Below, piece by piece: positions 8,165-16,687 of a stretch of DNA of 64,000 nucleotides. The stretch comes from Clostridium ragsdalei P11 (lineage in GTDB: Bacteria > Bacillota > Clostridia > Clostridiales > Clostridiaceae): positions 1 to 64,000 of the forward strand of contig NZ_LROS01000012.1 in assembly GCF_001675165.1 (NCBI RefSeq), in the 5' to 3' direction. The notes beneath the pieces are model-generated. The model worked only from the letters and a program-made list of their open reading frames with translations, was not told the DNA's origin and did not search any database. Positions within the stretch are counted from its first letter, which is position 1; the number at the start of each line of letters is the position of its first letter. The position numbers and the translations under genes were made by a program.

Positions 8165-10516
8165 ATGGTCAAAAAGCGTAAAAAGGCTCGAAAAAAGGTT
8201 TTTAAACATGGAGCTGCAATTTTATGTGGATTATTAGCATTGGTATTTGCTGCAGCATTGGGTTTAACTGCAGCTGTTATAAAAAATTCTCCTCCACTAG
8301 ACATAAGCCAAATATCGAATTTAAACGAACCTTCCGTTCTATATGATGATAAAAATAATTCAATGGACGTACTAGTTACCCCACAGCAAAGGACGGTAAT
8401 ACCTTTTAGCAGTATGCCCCAAAATTTAAAAAATGCTTTCGTAAGTATAGAAGATGAACGATTTTATAAACATAAAGGCATAGACTTAAAAAGACTCATA
8501 GGTGTAGTATTTATAGATATTAAAAGCAAATTTAGTGGAAATACTGGAATTCAAGGTGCATCTACCATAACCCAACAATTGGTTAGAAATATATATTTAT
8601 CTTCTCAAATATCTTATAAGAGAAAAATGCAAGAAATATATCTTTCCTTAAAACTTGAAAAGAAATTGAGTAAAACTCAAATACTTGAGGCTTACATGAA
8701 CACAATTTATTTAGGAGGAAGAGCATTAGGTGTTGAAGCCGCTGCCAAACAGTACTTTGGCAAATCAGCAAAAGATTTAAACTTAATTGAGTGTGCTTTT
8801 ATTGCAGGTATGCCTCAAAGTCCTTCTGTATATTATCCTTATTCTCCTACAGCTAAAAAAAATCCATCTATATATTTAAATAGAACTACTACTGTAGTAA
8901 AAAAAATGTATGAGAATGGATATATATCAAAGGATCAGTACACAACTGCTGTAAATGACATTGCAAATGGTAAACTGGATATAATGTCTCAACCTACTGT
9001 AAATAATGGATATAACAATGAATGGTTTACTGTACCTGTTATAAATGCAGTAAAAAAAGATCTAAAATCTAAATACAAATATACAGATGAGCAGATTGAG
9101 AATTTACTTATGTATGGTGGTTTAAAAATACATACTACTATGAATAAAGACTTGCAGGAAAAAACTGAAAATACCTTAAATAACGACAGTATTTTTAATT
9201 CTTCATCTGCAGATAAAAATGGAATAATTCAACCTCAGGCTTCTGCTGTAGTCATGAATTATCATACAGGTGAGGTAAAAGCGTTAATTGGTGGAAGGGG
9301 AAGCCAGCCTGCCAGATCTTTTAACAGAGCTGCATCTGAAAAATATTTAAGGCCTTCAGGTTCCAGCATAAAGCCTTTAACTGTATACAGCCCTGCTGTA
9401 GATTCAAAGCAATTTACTGCAGCTTCTACAGTAGATTCTTCTCCATTATCACCTGAACTTGCAAACAAATATGCTTCTAATGGAGAACCTTATGACCCTA
9501 AAAATGATGAATCTACTGATTTCGGAACTGTAACTTTAAGAACTGCCTTAACTAAATCCTTAAATACAGTAGCAGTCAAAGTAGAAGATAGAATGGGTTT
9601 AAAAACCGGAGCTGATTATGCAGAAAAATTTGGTATAACTTTAGACGAGCATGATAGATCCAGTATAGCAGCACTTTCTCTTGGAGAGCTCCATCACGGT
9701 ACAAATACACTTTTGATGTCTGCTGCTTATGGAACTTTTGGAAATTCTGGAAAATACACTACTCCAAAACTTTATACTACAGTAGTAAATAGAAATGGTA
9801 CAGTTTTACTTGATAATAAAACCCAAACTAAAAAAGCACTTTCTCCACAAAGTGCATATGTGCTATATCAGATGTTAAAAGGCCCTGTAAGTGCAGAAGG
9901 AACTGGTAGCAATGCTAACTTAGGAGGCATGCCTGTAAGTGGTAAAACAGGTACTTCTGAAGATAGAAAAGATCTGTGGTTTGTAGGACTAACTCCTTAT
10001 TATTCCGCTGCAGTGTGGATTGGTAATGATGATGATTCTGTATTAGATGGCTCCTTAAGCAGTAACTCTGCAGCCCAGCTTTGGGCTAACATAATGTCTC
10101 CTTTCCATCAAGGTTTAGAGGCAAAAGATATTGAAATTCCAGATGGAGTTGTAACTTCTTCTATATGTTCCAAATCAGGAAAACTTCCTGTTTCAGATTG
10201 TCATACAGATCCTACAGGTAATAAAGTTTATACTGAATATTTTATAGATGGAACAGTTCCCTCAGATTATTGTAATGTATCTCATTCATGGAATGCACTT
10301 GATAACTTACCTGGGAGCAAAAGTAAAAAAAATAGCGCTACTAATAAAAATAACTGGAATTCTGATAGTAATACAAATGATAATCCTAATAATACTAATA
10401 CAAACAATGATGCAAATACTGATACAAACACTAAAGATAAAAAAGACACTACCAACGATGAAAACTCAAAGGATGTTAACAATTTACCTACTAAAGTTCC
10501 TAGTACAGGAAATTAA
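8165..10516 (+). CDS. Class A penicillin-binding protein (PBP1A type)
   Basis: A 783-residue bifunctional peptidoglycan synthase. A basic cytoplasmic start and one membrane anchor (about 16-40) precede the GT51 glycosyltransferase domain, with catalytic E96 in EDERF and QGASTITQQ at 130-138. The transpeptidase follows with S400-SIK403, S465-LN467 and K594-TG596. After about residue 720 the tail is low-complexity and rich in Asn, Asp and Thr, probably a flexible wall-facing extension. The ATG lies behind AAGGAGG. It polymerises and cross-links glycan strands outside the membrane. It is a single gene ended by a bidirectional terminator. A YunB-PBP neighbourhood fits cell-wall or spore function. 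Confidence 0.93.
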   Translation: MVKKRKKARKKVFKHGAAILCGLLALVFAAALGLTAAVIKNSPPLDISQISNLNEPSVLYDDKNNSMDVLVTPQQRTVIPFSSMPQNLKNAFVSIEDERFYKHKGIDLKRLIGVVFIDIKSKFSGNTGIQGASTITQQLVRNIYLSSQISYKRKMQEIYLSLKLEKKLSKTQILEAYMNTIYLGGRALGVEAAAKQYFGKSAKDLNLIECAFIAGMPQSPSVYYPYSPTAKKNPSIYLNRTTTVVKKMYENGYISKDQYTTAVNDIANGKLDIMSQPTVNNGYNNEWFTVPVINAVKKDLKSKYKYTDEQIENLLMYGGLKIHTTMNKDLQEKTENTLNNDSIFNSSSADKNGIIQPQASAVVMNYHTGEVKALIGGRGSQPARSFNRAASEKYLRPSGSSIKPLTVYSPAVDSKQFTAASTVDSSPLSPELANKYASNGEPYDPKNDESTDFGTVTLRTALTKSLNTVAVKVEDRMGLKTGADYAEKFGITLDEHDRSSIAALSLGELHHGTNTLLMSAAYGTFGNSGKYTTPKLYTTVVNRNGTVLLDNKTQTKKALSPQSAYVLYQMLKGPVSAEGTGSNANLGGMPVSGKTGTSEDRKDLWFVGLTPYYSAAVWIGNDDDSVLDGSLSSNSAAQLWANIMSPFHQGLEAKDIEIPDGVVTSSICSKSGKLPVSDCHTDPTGNKVYTEYFIDGTVPSDYCNVSHSWNALDNLPGSKSKKNSATNKNNWNSDSNTNDNPNNTNTNNDANTDTNTKDKKDTTNDENSKDVNNLPTKVPSTGN

Positions 10517-10535
10517 CTTTATATTAATTTAATTT

Positions 10536-10586
10536 AAAGGGGATGTTGCAAGGCAATTTTTTAAATTGCTTTGAACATCCCCTTTT
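10536..10586. terminator. Bidirectional terminator between the PBP gene and sigF
   Basis: A long stem (AAAGGGGATGTT with AACATCCCCTTTT, continued by GCAATTT with AAATTGC) closes both convergent genes. Confidence 0.9.
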
Positions 10587-10594
10587 ATCTGATG

Positions 10595-11350
10595 TTAACC
10601 TGTTAAAATTTCTCTCATAGTTTTTAACACTTTTTTTTCAATTCTAGAAACCTGTACTTGATTTATACCTAACATCTTTGCTACCTGTACCTGAGTTTTA
10701 TCTTTAAAATATCTCAGCATTATAATTTGTCTCGACTTCACATCTAAATTATTCAAAGCTTCCTTAAGTGCAATTTTATCCACCATCTCTACATCTTCCT
10801 TTGGATTTTCACTTATCTTATCTATCAAAAGCACTGGTGAACCATCATCTTGATGTATAGTATCATACAGATACTGCAAACTGCTAGCAGACTCTGTGGC
10901 AAAAATCAGTTCTTCTACTTCTACTCCAGAATACTCTGCTAATTCTTGTATTGTAGGTTCTCTATTTAATTTTTTAGTAAGTGCTTCTCTGTCATAGTGG
11001 AGTTTTTTTGCAGTATTTTTTACACTTCGACTTACTTTTATCATTCCGTCATCCCTTAAGAAGCGCTTTATCTCCCCTAATATCATTGGTACAGCATATG
11101 TAGAAAATTTTACATTGTATTCTTCATTGAAATTATTTACTGCTTTCATAAGTCCCATGCAACCTATTTGAAATATATCTTCATACTCGTATCCCCTGTT
11201 TAAAAATTTTTTACTTATAGCCGCCACCAATGGTAAATTCAATTCTACCAATTTATTTAGGGCATCCTTATCTCCCTTTTTTGCATATTTAATCAATTCC
11301 AAATTATCATTATAACTATATTTTAATTTTTTTGCTGTTTCCTCACTCAT
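10595..11350 (-). CDS. sigF: Forespore sigma factor SigF
   Basis: A 251-residue SigF (SpoIIAC) of the SigB/F/G subfamily. Region 2 (EDIFQIGCMGLMKAVNNFNE, then KFSTYAVPMILGEIKRFLRDD), region 3 and the region 4 helix-turn-helix (TQVQVAKMLGINQVQVSRIE) are complete. It directs the first forespore-specific transcription after asymmetric division and is held inactive by SpoIIAB. The ATG at 11350 is 5 nt behind AGGTGA; the upstream in-frame GTG is part of that site. It is the last gene of the spoIIA operon, starting just after the spoIIAB stop. Confidence 0.97.
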   Translation of the reverse strand: MSEETAKKLKYSYNDNLELIKYAKKGDKDALNKLVELNLPLVAAISKKFLNRGYEYEDIFQIGCMGLMKAVNNFNEEYNVKFSTYAVPMILGEIKRFLRDDGMIKVSRSVKNTAKKLHYDREALTKKLNREPTIQELAEYSGVEVEELIFATESASSLQYLYDTIHQDDGSPVLLIDKISENPKEDVEMVDKIALKEALNNLDVKSRQIIMLRYFKDKTQVQVAKMLGINQVQVSRIEKKVLKTMREILTG

Positions 11351-11359
11351 ATTATTCAC

Positions 11360-11788
11360 CTAACTTAATGAATTAAAAACTTTTTTCATAGTTAATCTTG
11401 TCCCTTTGTTTTTTTCAGATTCTACTTTAAGGGAATCCATAAAGGTTTCCATTACAGTAAATCCCATGCCTGATCTCTCAAGATCAGGTCTTGAAGTATA
11501 AAGGGGTTGTCTAGCGAGTTCTATATTTTCTATACCTACACCTTGGTCCTCTACTATCAATATAAGTTCTTTTTCTTTAATAAAGGCTTGAATTTTAACT
11601 ACACCTTCTTTATTTTCATAACCATGAATAATAGAGTTTGTAACTGCCTCTGAAACTGCAGTTTTTACATCTGCCAATTCCTCCACTGTAGGATCAAGTT
11701 GTGATACAAAAGCTGCTACTGAGACCCTGGCAAAGCTTTCATTTTGTGATTTACTAATAAACTCTATTTTCATACTGTTATCGTACAT
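11360..11788 (-). CDS. spoIIAB: Anti-sigma F factor SpoIIAB
   Basis: A 142-residue anti-sigma factor and serine kinase of the GHKL ATPase fold. The N box is NSIIHGYEN, with DQGVGI and GMGFTVM following. It binds SigF and phosphorylates SpoIIAA to block forespore transcription until septation. Length and order in the operon are standard (AA-AB-sigF), with a 14-bp gap to spoIIAA. Confidence 0.96.
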   Translation of the reverse strand: MYDNSMKIEFISKSQNESFARVSVAAFVSQLDPTVEELADVKTAVSEAVTNSIIHGYENKEGVVKIQAFIKEKELILIVEDQGVGIENIELARQPLYTSRPDLERSGMGFTVMETFMDSLKVESEKNKGTRLTMKKVFNSLS

Positions 11789-11802
11789 AATTTATCCCCC
11801 CA

Positions 11803-12138
11803 TTAAATATTCTGAACTGCTTCCGCAACGTTGTCATAAAGTCCTATAATTTTAAACATACCTGAGATTTCAAATACTCTTTTTACTGAATTGATTGCAC
11901 CTACAATACATACGCTACCATCTGCAGAATTTAGTTTTTTATACCTTCCTATTACCACCCCTATTCCAGAGCTATCCATAAAACTTACTCCTGAGAAATC
12001 CATTATCAGCTTGTTTAAACCCTCTCTATCCAATCTATCATCTATTTTATTTCTCACTTCTTCTGCACTATGATGATCTAGTTCTCCTCTCATATAAACT
12101 ATAAGTTTATTGTCCTTTACATTAAATTCCAAATTCAT
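11803..12138 (-). CDS. spoIIAA: Anti-anti-sigma factor SpoIIAA
   Basis: A 111-residue STAS-domain protein. The MDSSGIG motif holds the expected phosphorylation site at S56, equivalent to B. subtilis S58. Unphosphorylated SpoIIAA binds SpoIIAB and frees SigF. It is the first gene of the operon; the 436-bp region upstream is rich in palindromes and should carry the sporulation promoter, though I could not pick a convincing SigH site. Confidence 0.96.
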   Translation of the reverse strand: MNLEFNVKDNKLIVYMRGELDHHSAEEVRNKIDDRLDREGLNKLIMDFSGVSFMDSSGIGVVIGRYKKLNSADGSVCIVGAINSVKRVFEISGMFKIIGLYDNVAEAVQNI

Positions 12139-12574
12139 ATATTATCTAAAGCTCTACTAAAGCTATACTAAATAAGATACCTGCCATATATAGCCTCAGC
12201 GTTAAAATCTCAATTTTAACTTTAATTTACCATATAACAATAAAGGCATATTGTTATATGACTGAAATTCATACTAAGAATTTTAGTCATATGCATAATA
12301 ATGCATAGTCCGAGCCAGACACTTTTACCCCCCTTCTTTCATTTTTAATCTAGAGTTACAATAAACCAAAAATATGTAAATATAGTTGTAATTTTTAATT
12401 AGTAACCCTCCATAAAGTCAAAACCTGTACTTTAATACTATTCTCCGTTTGGAATAATTTTCCTTCTTTTTTTATTAGTAATTTTATTATTTATTTTTAC
12501 CACCTATTATATTTTTAAACACATATTGATAATTTTTTTAGTAAAATTTAAAAAGATAATTGCCAAATATGAAC
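12139..12574. other. Palindrome-rich region upstream of spoIIAA
   Basis: No gene is seen in 436 bp. There is a perfect 12-bp inverted repeat (CATATAACAATA at 12231 with TATTGTTATATG ending at 12260). Right beside it is a second one (ATGACTGAAATT with AATTTTAGTCAT, about 12258-12291) and then ATGCAT-AATA-ATGCAT. The camA-like terminator lies at the other end. The hairpins may be operators for sporulation control or a decayed repeat. Confidence 0.55.
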
Positions 12575-12590
12575 TCAGCAATTATCTTTT
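12545..12590 (-). terminator. Terminator of the methyltransferase gene
   Basis: AAAAGATAATTGC pairs with GCAATTATCTTTT, followed on the minus strand by TTAAATTTT. The first arm lies inside the last codons of the gene and the stop codon is at the stem edge. Confidence 0.8.
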
Positions 12591-14338
12591 ATTTTTTCTA
12601 CAATCTGAATTTCCTTATCTGTCAGCCCAAAAAAATCATACAACCTTTTTTCTACATTATTTTCTTCTCGAAAACCAATAGAAGGAATACACAATTTCAT
12701 CAGATTATTAGGATAATACTCATATAGATTTTCTCCTAATTTTTTCCCGAAAGTTTTAAAGTAAAATTCATACAAAGAACTATTTAATATATTTAAAAGC
12801 ATTTCATAGGTAAAAGGTACATTTTTTTTTAATACTAAAGAATATATATCTGCACTAAAATAGCTTCCCTTATCAAGAGCAAATCTATTATCACACGATT
12901 TGTATGGGAATACAATTTTCTTTTCTTCGAAAATTTCCGGTTTTCTCCCCCATTGAAGCTCATACCACTTTCTCGTTCCTTTTTTACATTCTCTTCTTTC
13001 CATAAGCTTTTTTTTGTACTGCTCTATATACTTTATAGCATTAGGACATTCTATCTCATTTTCTATTAAATTTGAGTATATAATAAATTTTTCACCTTTA
13101 ATTACTTCGTTTTTTCGTATATGGCTGCTTTTCACCCAGGGTTTTATTAACCTTAATTCAATTTTTCTACTATTTATTGTGTCTCTATCAACTATAAAAG
13201 CCCTATCACATCCCGTTATTATACCCTGATAACTATGGCATATATCCTTTAAAATAAATTCACTTTTTGCTTCTATTTTATCCATTATATTTTTCTCAAC
13301 TTCATTAACAAATACCCATCCATCACTATTTATAGACTTTTGAGGAATAGAAAATTTTTTGTATTTTTCAGATTTATCTAAAAGCAAAGAATCAAGGAAT
13401 TTATTTTTTTCATCTTTTCCACTTTTATTGGGTCTTATGATTTCTATATTATTGTCCCAATTTTTTGTTCTTACTAAAAATATTATCATTGGATCTATAC
13501 CTACTCTTTTAAAAGGTCTTATACCATAAAAATCTATAATTTTATAAATAGAGGTATTTTCAATTAAAAACTTTCTAAGTTCTTTTCCGCTGCAAGATTC
13601 GCAAAAATATCTGGAGGTAACAAAAAGTAATTTTCCTCCCTCTTTTAAGCACTTTAATGATTTTTGAAAAAAACAGTAAGATATGTCTCCTTTATCTCTA
13701 TATATACTTCCATATATTTTCCTTAAAATATATGAATAACTGGAATCTACAGATTTATGTCCTATATATGGGGGATTTCCTATAAACACATCAAATTTTC
13801 TATCTATATTTTCCACTAGAAAATCCTTTACTTGAAAATTTTTTTCACTAAACTGATTGCTAATCAAAAATAAGTCTATTTTTAAAACTTTTATTGCAGT
13901 TTCATCTACATCAAATCCAAATAGATTGTTATGTACTATATGGTAACTTATATCTTTTAGTTTCAAATTTAAATTATTTTTACTATTTATAACTTCAATA
14001 TTTTTAATGAATATTTGATTTAAGTATAGAAAGCACTTACAAATTAAATTTCCAGATCCACAGGAAGGATCTACTACTTTTATAAATGGATTTTCAATTA
14101 CATCATTGACATTTATCAAGTTTTTAACCATAAATGCTGCCATTTCCGGAGGAGTATACACTACTCCGTTTTTTCCATTCATAATTTTCTGTTTATAGTA
14201 TTCTTCTGAAAAGCTAATTTCTTTCTTCATATTAAGTCTTTGCCTATAAGTTTCTATAAAATGAATATTCTCTTCTACATCTGTATTTTTTTTAATAAAA
14301 TTATAAATTTCTTCAATATCTTCAATAAAATTATTCAT
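12575..14338 (-). CDS. Orphan adenine DNA methyltransferase, CamA-like
   Basis: A 587-residue N6-adenine methyltransferase with a TaqI-like C-terminal recognition domain. The AdoMet motif is D90-PSCGSGN, the catalytic motif N188-PPY191 followed by IGHK. The second half has QGIITGCDRAFI, RRECKKGTRKWYELQWGRK, PYKSCDNRFA, FSADIYS and NSSLYEFYFKTFGKKLGENLYEYYPN. These resemble what I remember of CamA, the orphan methyltransferase of C. difficile that methylates CAAAAA and affects sporulation. No endonuclease gene is adjacent, so it is probably a solitary regulator. The ATG at 14338 follows GGAGATAGGAAT. It lies upstream of the spoIIA operon on the same strand but ends in its own terminator. The CamA match is from memory and needs a search. 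Confidence 0.8.
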   Translation of the reverse strand: MNNFIEDIEEIYNFIKKNTDVEENIHFIETYRQRLNMKKEISFSEEYYKQKIMNGKNGVVYTPPEMAAFMVKNLINVNDVIENPFIKVVDPSCGSGNLICKCFLYLNQIFIKNIEVINSKNNLNLKLKDISYHIVHNNLFGFDVDETAIKVLKIDLFLISNQFSEKNFQVKDFLVENIDRKFDVFIGNPPYIGHKSVDSSYSYILRKIYGSIYRDKGDISYCFFQKSLKCLKEGGKLLFVTSRYFCESCSGKELRKFLIENTSIYKIIDFYGIRPFKRVGIDPMIIFLVRTKNWDNNIEIIRPNKSGKDEKNKFLDSLLLDKSEKYKKFSIPQKSINSDGWVFVNEVEKNIMDKIEAKSEFILKDICHSYQGIITGCDRAFIVDRDTINSRKIELRLIKPWVKSSHIRKNEVIKGEKFIIYSNLIENEIECPNAIKYIEQYKKKLMERRECKKGTRKWYELQWGRKPEIFEEKKIVFPYKSCDNRFALDKGSYFSADIYSLVLKKNVPFTYEMLLNILNSSLYEFYFKTFGKKLGENLYEYYPNNLMKLCIPSIGFREENNVEKRLYDFFGLTDKEIQIVEKIKDNC

Positions 14339-14373
14339 ATTCCTATCTCCGTGCTGAATATATGCATTACAGG

Positions 14374-14404
14374 GAAACATCGCTATACAACGTTTCCCTG
14401 CTAT
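14374..14404. promoter_or_regulatory. Hairpin upstream of the methyltransferase gene
   Basis: A perfect 9-bp stem (CAGGGAAAC with GTTTCCCTG) with a 13-nt loop lies in the divergent region between the methyltransferase and deacetylase genes. No T-tract follows on the minus strand. It may be an operator or an mRNA leader hairpin. Confidence 0.4.
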
Positions 14405-14492
14405 AATTTTCTTACAATCTCTATTAATCTCAAGTATAAATTATTAAATTAAGTATACCATAAAATATATCTTATAAGGTAGGTGATTATAT

Positions 14493-15359
14493 TTGAACAA
14501 AAAATTTATGTCTATATTTCTCCTATGTACAATTTTTCTATGTCCTTATAGTGTTAAAGGCTACCAGGTAGGAAAAACTACTTTAACAAATGCAAAAAAC
14601 ATAACTACTCTAGATGATAATAATGCTTCTTCTAGGTTAAAAAATCTAAATACTCAAAACTTAGATAGAAGAGAAAAAAATTGGTTTTTCAAACCTAATA
14701 ATTCTGGTATGCCTTCAGAGGAACCTGCAGATATACTAAAACTCCTAAACAAATACTCTGGATATTATTTAGGAGATACCTCAAAGAAAATACTTTATCT
14801 TACTTTTGACGAAGGTTATGAAAACGGATATACTTCTAAGATCTTAGATATATTAAAATCCAACAACGTTAAGGCCGCTTTCTTTGCTACTACCCCTTAT
14901 ATAAAAGATAATGCGGAACTTGTAAAAAGAATGGTAAATGAAGGTCACCTAGTGTGCAATCATTCAGAAAAACATCCTTCAATGGCAGATGCTGCAAAAG
15001 ATCCTATAAGATTTGAAAGAGAATTTACAGTGACAGAAAATACTTATAAAGAAATTACAGGTAAAGAAATGCCTAAATTCTTTAGACCCCCTATGGGGAA
15101 ATACAGTGAGTTATCCTTATTTTATACCAAGCAATTAGGATATAAAACCATATTTTGGAGTTTTGCCTACAATGATTGGAATAGACAAAAACAGCCCTCA
15201 CCTGTGGAAGCAAAAAAAATGATAAATCGCAGGACTCATAATGGCGCCATTATTTTACTTCATGCAGTATCAAAGACAAACTCTGAAATACTGGATTCAC
15301 TTATAAAAGACTGGAAAAATGAAGGGTATGTTTTAGAAAGTTTGGATAAATTACCTTAA
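14493..15359 (+). CDS. pdaA: PdaA-type polysaccharide deacetylase
   Basis: A 288-residue secreted NodB-fold deacetylase. A signal peptide (residues 1-23) is followed by the domain with T104-F-D106-E107-G, H157 and H161 (HxxxH), and RPPMGKYSE. In PdaA the second Asp of TFDDG is replaced (Asn in B. subtilis); here it is Glu, and the following YENGYT is the PdaA signature. PdaA removes acetyl groups from N-acetylmuramic acid on the path to muramic-delta-lactam in spore cortex. Start: TTG 5 nt after AGGTAGGTG; an ATG five codons later is possible. Assignment to spore cortex is by family and context. Confidence 0.88.
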   Translation: MNKKFMSIFLLCTIFLCPYSVKGYQVGKTTLTNAKNITTLDDNNASSRLKNLNTQNLDRREKNWFFKPNNSGMPSEEPADILKLLNKYSGYYLGDTSKKILYLTFDEGYENGYTSKILDILKSNNVKAAFFATTPYIKDNAELVKRMVNEGHLVCNHSEKHPSMADAAKDPIRFEREFTVTENTYKEITGKEMPKFFRPPMGKYSELSLFYTKQLGYKTIFWSFAYNDWNRQKQPSPVEAKKMINRRTHNGAIILLHAVSKTNSEILDSLIKDWKNEGYVLESLDKLP

Positions 15360-15384
15360 AAATATCTTTTCCAAAACATTATAC

Positions 15385-15447
15385 TTTATAATGTTCTGTA
15401 AATTAGGTATAATTAACTTGTATATAACTGTATGTTATACCTAATTT
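15385..15447 (+). promoter_or_regulatory. rrf2 promoter with 13-bp inverted repeat operator
   Basis: A -10 TATAAT (15408-15413) lies 17 bp after a weak -35 TTTATA (15385-15390). A perfect 13-bp inverted repeat, AAATTAGGTATAA (15400-15412) and TTATACCTAATTT (15435-15447), overlaps the -10 and the expected start site. The position is typical of an autorepressor site, most simply for the Rrf2 protein encoded next. Confidence 0.65.
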
Positions 15448-15493
15448 GCGTTATTTTGAACTAGGTAAATATATTTATGTTTGGGGAGATATT

Positions 15494-15907
15494 ATGAAAA
15501 TTACACAGGAATCAGATTATGGATTTAGAGTTGTACTTTACTTGTCAAATTTAGGATACGGTAAAAAAATTGAAGCCAAAACCATAGCTAAAGATCAAAA
15601 TGTACCTCTAAGATTTCTTCTTAAACTTTTAAGGAAACTGACTCAGGCAGGTATAGTAAAATCTTTCAGAGGAGTTAATGGAGGCTATGCTTTAAATCGT
15701 ATGCCTGAAGATATTACTTTAAGACATATTATTGAGGCCATAGACGGGCCTATTTACTTAAACAGATGCCTATACGATACAGAGCATTGCAATGCCCATA
15801 AAAAAGGACATTGTGGTGTGCACAATGCTCTTTCAAAGGTACAGGGCACTCTAATTAAGGAACTAGAGAGTATTAATTTCAAAGATATAATGGAAGATAA
15901 AATTTAA
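15494..15907 (+). CDS. Rrf2-family transcriptional regulator
   Basis: A 137-residue Rrf2 regulator. The winged helix spans residues 1-80 (EAKTIAKDQNVPLRFLLKLLRKL, FRGVNGGYAL). Three cysteines, C92, C99 and C107, lie where IscR/NsrR-type members bind an Fe-S cluster, so a redox, iron or NO signal is possible. The ATG at 15494 lies 5 nt behind GGGGAG; upstream in-frame ATG codons fall within the operator and lack a ribosome site. No iscS/iscU genes follow, so the targets are elsewhere. Confidence 0.88.
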   Translation: MKITQESDYGFRVVLYLSNLGYGKKIEAKTIAKDQNVPLRFLLKLLRKLTQAGIVKSFRGVNGGYALNRMPEDITLRHIIEAIDGPIYLNRCLYDTEHCNAHKKGHCGVHNALSKVQGTLIKELESINFKDIMEDKI

Positions 15908-15911
15908 AATT

Positions 15912-15948
15912 TTAAGGCCATTGATAACTAAATATCACACAGCCTTAA
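15912..15948. terminator. Terminator between rrf2 and the glycan operon end
   Basis: TTAAGGC pairs with GCCTTAA around a long loop. T-rich sequence on both sides could end rrf2 (plus) and the long minus-strand operon. The loop length makes this moderate. Confidence 0.5.
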
Positions 15949-15972
15949 ATATAACTTTTCATAATTTAACAT

Positions 15973-16686
15973 TTACTTTTTATTATATTCTGCAACCTTC
16001 AATAAAAACTTGGGTATAGAAGAAAGTCTCTTTATTCTATAAGGTTCCTTGCAAACTCTGTACAACCATTCAAGTCCTAGTTCTATCATCCATTTTGGAG
16101 CCCTTTTAGTTTTTCCCGCCAAAACATCAAAACTTCCTCCTACACCCATATACACCCTACACGGAAGTATGTCCATATTCCTTGCTATAAATATATCCTG
16201 TTTGGGAGCACCCATAGCTACAAAAAGTGCATAAGCATTGCTTTTCTTTATATCACACACTATATCTTCGCAATTTTCTAGATCAAAATATCCATTATGA
16301 CTTCCGGCTATGTTAATCTTAGGATATTTCCGTTTTAGATTTTCTTTACATCCTTCAAGTATTTCCTGCTTAGCACCTAAAAGATATATAGGTTTATTTT
16401 CCATACTACATTTTTTTATTACTTCTTCCATTATTTCTATACCTGCTATTTTTTCTTTTATAGGCACTTTCACCATTTTAGAAGCCAAAAGTGTTCCAAC
16501 TCCATCTGGAATTATTACACTTCTACTTGCCGTAAAACTAGTCAATAATAAATTATCCTTAAGTCCATTATAGAGTACTTCTGGATTACCAGAAACTATG
16601 TTTACTTTAGAAAACTTCTCTATATACTCCATGAGCTCCATCTTACTTCCATTAAATACATTATATTTTAACAATCTTGTAAACAT
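15973..16686 (-). CDS. WecG/TagA/CpsF family glycosyltransferase
   Basis: A 237-residue GT26 enzyme. Family motifs are IPDGVGTLLAS, KPIYLLGAKQEILE, VAMGAPKQDIFIARN and GVGGSFDVLAGKTKRAPKWM. Relatives transfer ManNAc (TagA), ManNAcA (WecG) or similar sugars to the undecaprenyl-linked first sugar. That fits the UDP-ManNAc(A) precursor genes upstream. I chose the ATG at 16686 (9 nt behind GAAGGTG). The gene overlaps or abuts the end of the phosphosugar transferase gene, so the two probably act in sequence: initiation, then second sugar. Last gene of the operon. Confidence 0.88.
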   Translation of the reverse strand: MFTRLLKYNVFNGSKMELMEYIEKFSKVNIVSGNPEVLYNGLKDNLLLTSFTASRSVIIPDGVGTLLASKMVKVPIKEKIAGIEIMEEVIKKCSMENKPIYLLGAKQEILEGCKENLKRKYPKINIAGSHNGYFDLENCEDIVCDIKKSNAYALFVAMGAPKQDIFIARNMDILPCRVYMGVGGSFDVLAGKTKRAPKWMIELGLEWLYRVCKEPYRIKRLSSIPKFLLKVAEYNKK

Positions 16687-16687
16687 A

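Noticed and set aside
10248-10532. Separate small gene in the tail of the penicillin-binding protein gene
   Set aside because: It is an overlapping frame in low-complexity sequence with no ribosome site.
12575-14338. Restriction-modification system
   Set aside because: No endonuclease or specificity gene is adjacent and the protein has no nuclease motif that I can see.
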